Part shown: positions 59,491 to 64,000 of the stretch, in pieces | How positions within the stretch are numbered: the stretch's first letter is position 1 | Layout: every line of letters starts with the position of its first letter | NCBI RefSeq assembly: GCF_030272615.1 | Contig: NW_026728904.1 | Coordinates: forward strand, 312,001 to 376,000 | DNA: 64,000 nucleotides | Direction of reading: 5' to 3' | From: Cryptomeria japonica | Lineage: Eukaryota > Streptophyta > Pinopsida > Cupressales > Cupressaceae | Notes under the pieces: model-generated | What the model saw: the letters and a program-made list of their open reading frames with translations, nothing else | Told to the model about the DNA's origin: nothing | The model's database searches: none | Made by a program: the position numbers and the translations under genes

Positions 59491-60248
59491 TTAAAGCTTT
59501 ATCTTCCTTTTTCTCATGTAAATAAATTAAGATTTATTTGAATCCAAAATTCACATTCACATTTAAATAAATTAATATTTATTTAAATATTTATCCAAAT
59601 GCAAATTACACCATTTAATTGAAATAAATGATTTTATTTTAATTGAAAATCCCAAAATTCCTCCCACTTGCATTCTCCTACAAAATCCACTTGCATGCCT
59701 AAATCCCTTCTAGATTCTTCTAATTCCTTCTAATTAGCCTAATCCTATCCTAATCATTGTCACATTCTTAAATTAAAGGAAGTCACTTCTCAAAAACCTC
59801 CAAAGTCTTCAATAACCATTAAAGGCTTTATGTCTTCAAATGGTTAACCTCTAAAGTCTTCCAAACCATTGAAGGCTCTTACATTACCTTTTATGGTTAA
59901 CTCACCTTTTACCTTTGGTAAGAGACTTTCCTCTAACTTAACCATCATTTTGACTCATGGGTCTCTTCAAATCATTTATTTCTTTGACTAAGGTAGCCAT
60001 TTAACCCTTGTAAATTCATTTATCCCTTGGATAAAAGGAATATCCATTAACCTAACCCTAACCCAACCCCCTAGGGTAACCATCATGTCCCCTCAAGCAT
60101 TTAATGCTTCCTACCTCTCCTCTCAGCCAATCTTATGTTGGCAATTGTCACCATTTCATTGGTGAAAATTGCAAACATGGATTGATAACTTTCAATCCTA
60201 ACCCTTGATAACTCCTCCAATCTTGACCCTCCATTGCCCTATTTTGAC

Positions 60249-60256
60249 TATAAATA
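60249..60256 (+). promoter_or_regulatory. TATA box of the right-hand LTR
   Basis: TATAAATA followed by gagctctcctt, about 520 bp before the LTR end. Confidence 0.6.
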
Positions 60257-60845
60257 GAGCTCTCCTTCCTCCATTTCAAAGATCATCCAAGCTTTTAGTA
60301 TTTCATTTATGCTCATTTTTATCAATACATCTAGTCTCTCTTTGCAATAGGAATTAATCTAATATAGCATTTTACAATATTTCCTTTATCATTAGCTTAA
60401 TTAATTAACTAGTATATCATGTTAGGATAGTATCTATACTAACCTTGTCATGTTATAATCTAGTTTAGCTCATTTTTTGTAGAATCATGCATAAATAGGA
60501 TGTACCATATTAAAATCAATCTAAAGCATCCCTCGTTCTTGCATTAGTCATCCCTAAGTCACTTTGCTCAGTGATTTGAGAGCAAAGGCATTGTCTTGAG
60601 GGACCTTGTGAGATAGAGAACCATGGAACCTACCTTGGGAAGTTGAGTCATTCTTCATGACTCCATAACTTGCCCCAAGAAGTCTTGTGGGTGTGTGGAC
60701 AAGCCTCTTTGAACTTCAATTTTCACATTTTAAGATTCATCAACCCACTTTCCCCGCATACATTTATGACACCCACCATGGGGCCCTACCCCACTAATCA
60801 AATCATTTTTTAAATATAACTACTTTTGCAGGTACACGGGAAACA

Positions 60846-61110
60846 GGAATCGGCGCGTGGGGAACATCCGTTAGTGCATCTGGTCAACATTATCGTGCAT
60901 TCAGCTCATTGTTTAGCACGTGGGACTCATTCCTTAGTGCGTACAGACTATCACTTAGCGCATTAACTTTATTAACATTTTATTGTAGGTCTCGGCGTGG
61001 GAAACAACAGAGCAACGCATTCAAAAAATAGTTTAGCACATCGGGTCTGTCTGATAGCGCATCCCGGTTGTTTTCTATTGCGTACAGTCCTTTTTTTAGC
61101 ACATCACAGA
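60846..61110 (+). repeat. 21-bp phased motif, block A
   Basis: A core near TTAGCRCRT recurs with its fourth base at 60853, 60874, 60895, 60916, 60937, 60958, then 60995, 61015, 61036, 61057, 61078 and 61099. Nine of the steps are exactly 21 bp, one is 20 and one is 37. The 12 bp between cores do not resemble each other. Confidence 0.85.
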
Positions 61111-62619
61111 CATAAGGCACAAATTAAAATTGTAACCGAGTTTAAAGTTAGACTTGTTGAAGTCCACAAAAACCTGTATTTTTCTAATTACTATGGTGGG
61201 TATTTTTACAAGATTTCTAACATCTTATTGCAGGGAGGAGCTTAGTGTTATTTCTAGAACTCTAAATAGTTTAAATTTTTACTAACTTGTTTAAGTTAGT
61301 TAGAATTTAAAGTCTTTTTAGTTCTTGTTAGATAAAATTGAACTCACCTTATTTGGGCTATAAAAAGAACCACAAAAACAATCTTTTTTTGCTTTTCTAG
61401 GAGAGAAATTTTCAATTGGGCTCTAAAAAGAACAAAACAATTTTTCCATTTTGCAAAGAAAAGGTGTTTAAAATGAACTTCACCATCCTTTGGTGCATAA
61501 AAGGATCAATTTTAAATTTTTGTGAGGAAAAAGAACCACACTTTAATTTTTTTTCACAATTAAAGAGGGAAGATCTTCCCCTTTTGATCGATTTCTTTTG
61601 TTGACCAAACATCGAAGTTTTGCTTTGTTGACCAGGTTCTTTTCCTAGATTAGAAAATCATTGCTTTGAAGGGATAAAATAACACCATGTTTTTGTGGAG
61701 CAACATCTCCATATAGATTTTAACAAATCATTGCAATAAAGAGTTAAAAAGAACACTTGTTTGCTTTGCTATGAAAGTGGAAGGAATATGCTCTCCCCTT
61801 AACTGGGTGATCAAAAATCTAGACAACTCTTACACTTTCAGTATTTATTGCATTAAATCCTTTAGCAAGCCTACCTTCCTGAGAGGTTGAAAAACTCTTA
61901 AAGCCATTCTTTGGCTAGTGTGAAGGGAATGACCTAAGTGGGGAATGACTTTATCGCCAAGAGTTCCAACCCACTATAATCAAAAGTGGAGGTTGATGAA
62001 AGTCCCTTCAATGGTTTTTCTTAGTGATTAGCCTTCCCCCAGTATCCTTGAGATACATAAATCCTTTTTTCTAAAAGTTGGGAAGCCTCTCGAGGGAGTT
62101 TATCACTGAAGACCAAACAGGAAGCTTGATTACAAACCTTAGAAATAGAAACTTTGAGCCGAGTCAGTAACCAAACATTTGTAATATGATAGTGCAAGGG
62201 TGGGGAAGAATCTGCCCCCAAGATCACTCACCATATATCTCCCAAGATAATTACTCAATTGTGAAGCAATTCACTTTGGGTTAATTTCTGGCAAAAGGCA
62301 AAAAAATGGGCACCCCTTAGGGGGTGACATGGCTGGTTTAGCTAACGAAGTATCGAGACTAGTGGGCTATGGTATCACTTATGACCTTTGAATAAAGAGT
62401 CTTTTTGAAGTGTATTCTTTGTATCCAAACCTGTTGAAACATTGGGGATTTGAACACATCCTCATAGAACATACACTCATTATTTAGATTAAAGAAAAAA
62501 TGGTTACTTCTTTGGTGTTGTTTCTTCATTTGTTACTTCATAAAATCATCTATCATCACTGAAAAACTCAAAACAAAGTTCCAAAATTTGTAGAAGGCAA
62601 CCAAGTCAAAATATCAGGA

Positions 62620-62995
62620 CAGTTTAGTGCGTAAGAACAACTTCTTAGCATGTAGAAACCATCTTTTATCACATTCAACCTTCACATTAGCGCATTAAGT
62701 ATTAACAGTAGTGCTTTGAAGAAATCCAAAACTAGCAATTTTAAGTAACACATTTTGAAAATAGTTTGGCGCATTGAATCAATAGCTTAGCACATGGAGG
62801 TTAAACCTTAGAGGGTAGGATTGAATAGTTAGCACTTTGGTGGCTCATATTAGTGCATAACATTTTGAACCAAGGCAAAATCAAAACAAACTAGATAGCA
62901 TGTCACAGGGGGGAGCTTAGCACATGGAGTCTTTTCTCTAGCACGTTGAGGACTTTCTATAGCGCATTTCATCTCTATCTTAGCGCGTAGCCAAA
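62620..62995 (+). repeat. 21-bp phased motif, block B
   Basis: The same core recurs with its fourth base at 62627, 62648, 62669, 62690, 62711, 62735, 62748, 62769, 62790, 62811, 62832, 62853, 62874, 62898, 62920, 62941, 62962 and 62983. Thirteen of the 17 steps are exactly 21 bp. Some cores are weak (62735, 62874), others perfect (TTAGCGCAT at 62690, TTAGCACAT at 62790 and 62920). Confidence 0.85.
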
Positions 62996-63853
62996 ACCAA
63001 GAAAACAGGGGGCAAAACATAGGCTATTTTTGAGAAATCTGAGAACAATTTAGGGAGATTTCCTTCCTCATCCTAAAATTCATCAAACAAAAAACCAAAA
63101 CAGAGTATCCAACGCTATTCTCAAAGCAAGTTTTTCGTCAAACAAAGTTGTCCAAAATATGAAAACTAGTCGCAAGATAAAAACGTCTCTCCTATCAAAA
63201 TCAAGAAACCTCATCATAGGTATCAAATAGGTCCTTCAGTCATACAAATTTCTATCCCATAACACACTTGTTTTAAAAACTCCAGGTTGTCAAATTGAGT
63301 TTCCATATCGAGAAAGCTTGTATTTCATATCGTTTCACACACTTTGTCATGAGGGGGCATCTAAACCTTCACTTGATAAAGTAAAACTTAAGTTTCCAAA
63401 AACAAGATAAACTAAATCCAAAACAAATCAAAGGAAACAATTGATCACTTGTGCATGATTAATCCTCATATTTTGAGAAGAAACAGTATTTATCATAACA
63501 CTAAGTTGAGGAAACAACAACCTAGTTCTTTGAAACTTGCCAAAAGGAATAAATTTTTATACATCAATCGCCAACTCTTTAAATCTCATCGAATATTCCT
63601 TCATCATATCCACTTGTATCTTCAAAACAAAACCAATGAATTTGACAAGTAACAATTAAGGAGTAGAGCATTCTGTCAAAAGTCAGCATTCAACCAACAA
63701 ATAAATTGTGGAGGAAAGATTAATCCAACATTCTTTCTCAAAGAGTGCATCACTTATAACATACCAAGGTTGCCACCACCAACCCCTGAATATTTCTAAA
63801 TGCCCACTATCACTCACTCTCAATGAAACAAACAAAGTGAAATGCAACCTAGT

Positions 63854-64000
63854 ATGAATCAAATATTTTCAAATCCTTTCGAGGGTCCAAATCTAGAAGA
63901 CACCGAAATTTCTAAAGGACTCCTTCAAGAGTGTCAAGAAAGTTCTTCATTTCAAAAACTTGTGGAAAGACTCATAGAAAACGACAAAGAAAAATATATG
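63854..64000 (+). CDS. Start of an ORF, probably gag of the right-hand element (partial)
   Basis: ATG at 63854 opens a frame of 49 codons still open at the window edge. It starts MNQIFSNPFEGPNLEDTE, then KGLLQECQESSSFQKLVERL. The composition is acidic and hydrophilic without a signal peptide. Its place, about 3 kb inside an LTR on the same strand, is where gag is expected. No domain can be named from this length. An in-frame TAA or other stop upstream was not needed to choose the start; it is simply the first ATG of the open frame. Confidence 0.5.
   Translation, partial: MNQIFSNPFEGPNLEDTEISKGLLQECQESSSFQKLVERLIENDKEKYM

Larger units (their letters stand above)
58862..60771 (+). mobile_element. 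Left LTR of an element running off the window
   Basis: It starts TGTAGACATATAAAAATG and ends CATTTATGACA, about 1910 bp. Its start matches the solo LTR at 6555. It interrupts the RNase H of the old Gypsy, giving a sharp left boundary; CAGTG (58857-58861) is the predicted TSD. A TATA box (TATAAATA) at 60249-60256 gives plus orientation. The following sequence (CCCACCATGGGGCCCTACCCC minus its last base at 60772) sits at primer-site position, but I cannot assign a tRNA. The partner LTR must lie beyond 64000. Confidence 0.7.
60772..63853 (+). other. Long leader of the right-hand element
   Basis: Non-coding stretch between the LTR and the ORF at 63854. It holds three T-rich runs ending in an AG that resemble intron acceptors (tttttaaat..ttttgcag at about 60832, tattgtag at about 60988, tattgcag at about 61234), and two blocks of a 21-bp phased motif. 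Between the blocks (61250-62600) I see only A/T-rich sequence and short frames (61416-61604 on both strands). Long leaders are known in Tat/Ogre-like Gypsy elements; assignment to that group is only a guess. Confidence 0.5.

Noticed and set aside
60846-62995. CRISPR-like core plus unique spacer pattern
   Set aside because: The core is only 9 bp, the spacers 12 bp, and the setting is an LTR element leader in a eukaryotic genome.
1-64000. Intact host gene
   Set aside because: Every frame with recognisable domains belongs to a retroelement or an unclassified repeat ORF; no exon chain of a known plant gene was seen.

Overview
The window is repeat-dominated plant nuclear DNA. I found no ordinary host gene, no rRNA or tRNA gene, no CRISPR array and nothing bacterial. 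The AT-rich sequence, LTR retrotransposons primed by initiator tRNA-Met (TGGTATCAGAGC), plant-type LINE reverse transcriptases with a zf-RVT tail and fused RNase H, and elements buried inside elements fit a large, retroelement-rich seed-plant genome. A conifer or other gymnosperm is my best guess; that is inference, not proven here.

Left part (1-23.6 kb): old, broken elements. A LINE tail (minus) is split by a solo Copia LTR with TSD CCTCT (780-1837). A frameshifted unknown ORF (3185-3692) and a Copia LTR fragment follow. A long unclassified minus-strand ORF (about 8420 to 4440) is split by a different solo LTR (6555-7685, TSD CCCTC); its reading frame resumes exactly across the insertion. 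Next are a second LINE 3' half (8950-10755, minus), about 4.9 kb of AT-rich DNA, a third LINE RNase H scrap (15610-15997, plus), a Copia-type LTR (15998-17229), another unclassified ORF with a coiled-coil tail (17230-18885, plus), and a GC-richer, internally repetitive element on minus (20165-21860).

Middle (23.6-28.4 kb): a pyrimidine-rich tract with a CT microsatellite leads into a 4.2 kb array of a 20-bp satellite. The left half is mainly in one orientation and the right half mainly in the other. The array ends abruptly on 72 bp that match the end of a Tat-like Gypsy LTR found whole at 49216-50914.

Nested core (28.4-58.9 kb): an old plus-strand Gypsy (pieces 50915-51737 and 58303-58857) was hit by a minus-strand Tat-like element (LTR 49216-50914; leader ORF, protease and G-patch-like motif to its left) and by Copia-2 (51738-58297, TSD AGTTT). 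Copia-1 (29617-44217, TSD ATAAG) sits inside the Tat-like element. A Gypsy chromovirus (30866-38745, TSD GTTTC) sits inside Copia-1. Insertion order reads directly from these junctions. All polyproteins carry stops, frameshifts or lost catalytic residues, so none looks able to move by itself.

Right end (58.9-64 kb): another LTR (58862-60771), holding 61-bp tandem repeats and a TATA box, opens an element that runs off the window. Its leader holds two blocks of a short TTAGCRCRT core recurring almost exactly every 21 bp with unrelated sequence between. An ORF starting at 63854 is still open at the window edge. This phased motif, the inverted satellite and the unclassified ORFs are the least explained signals here.
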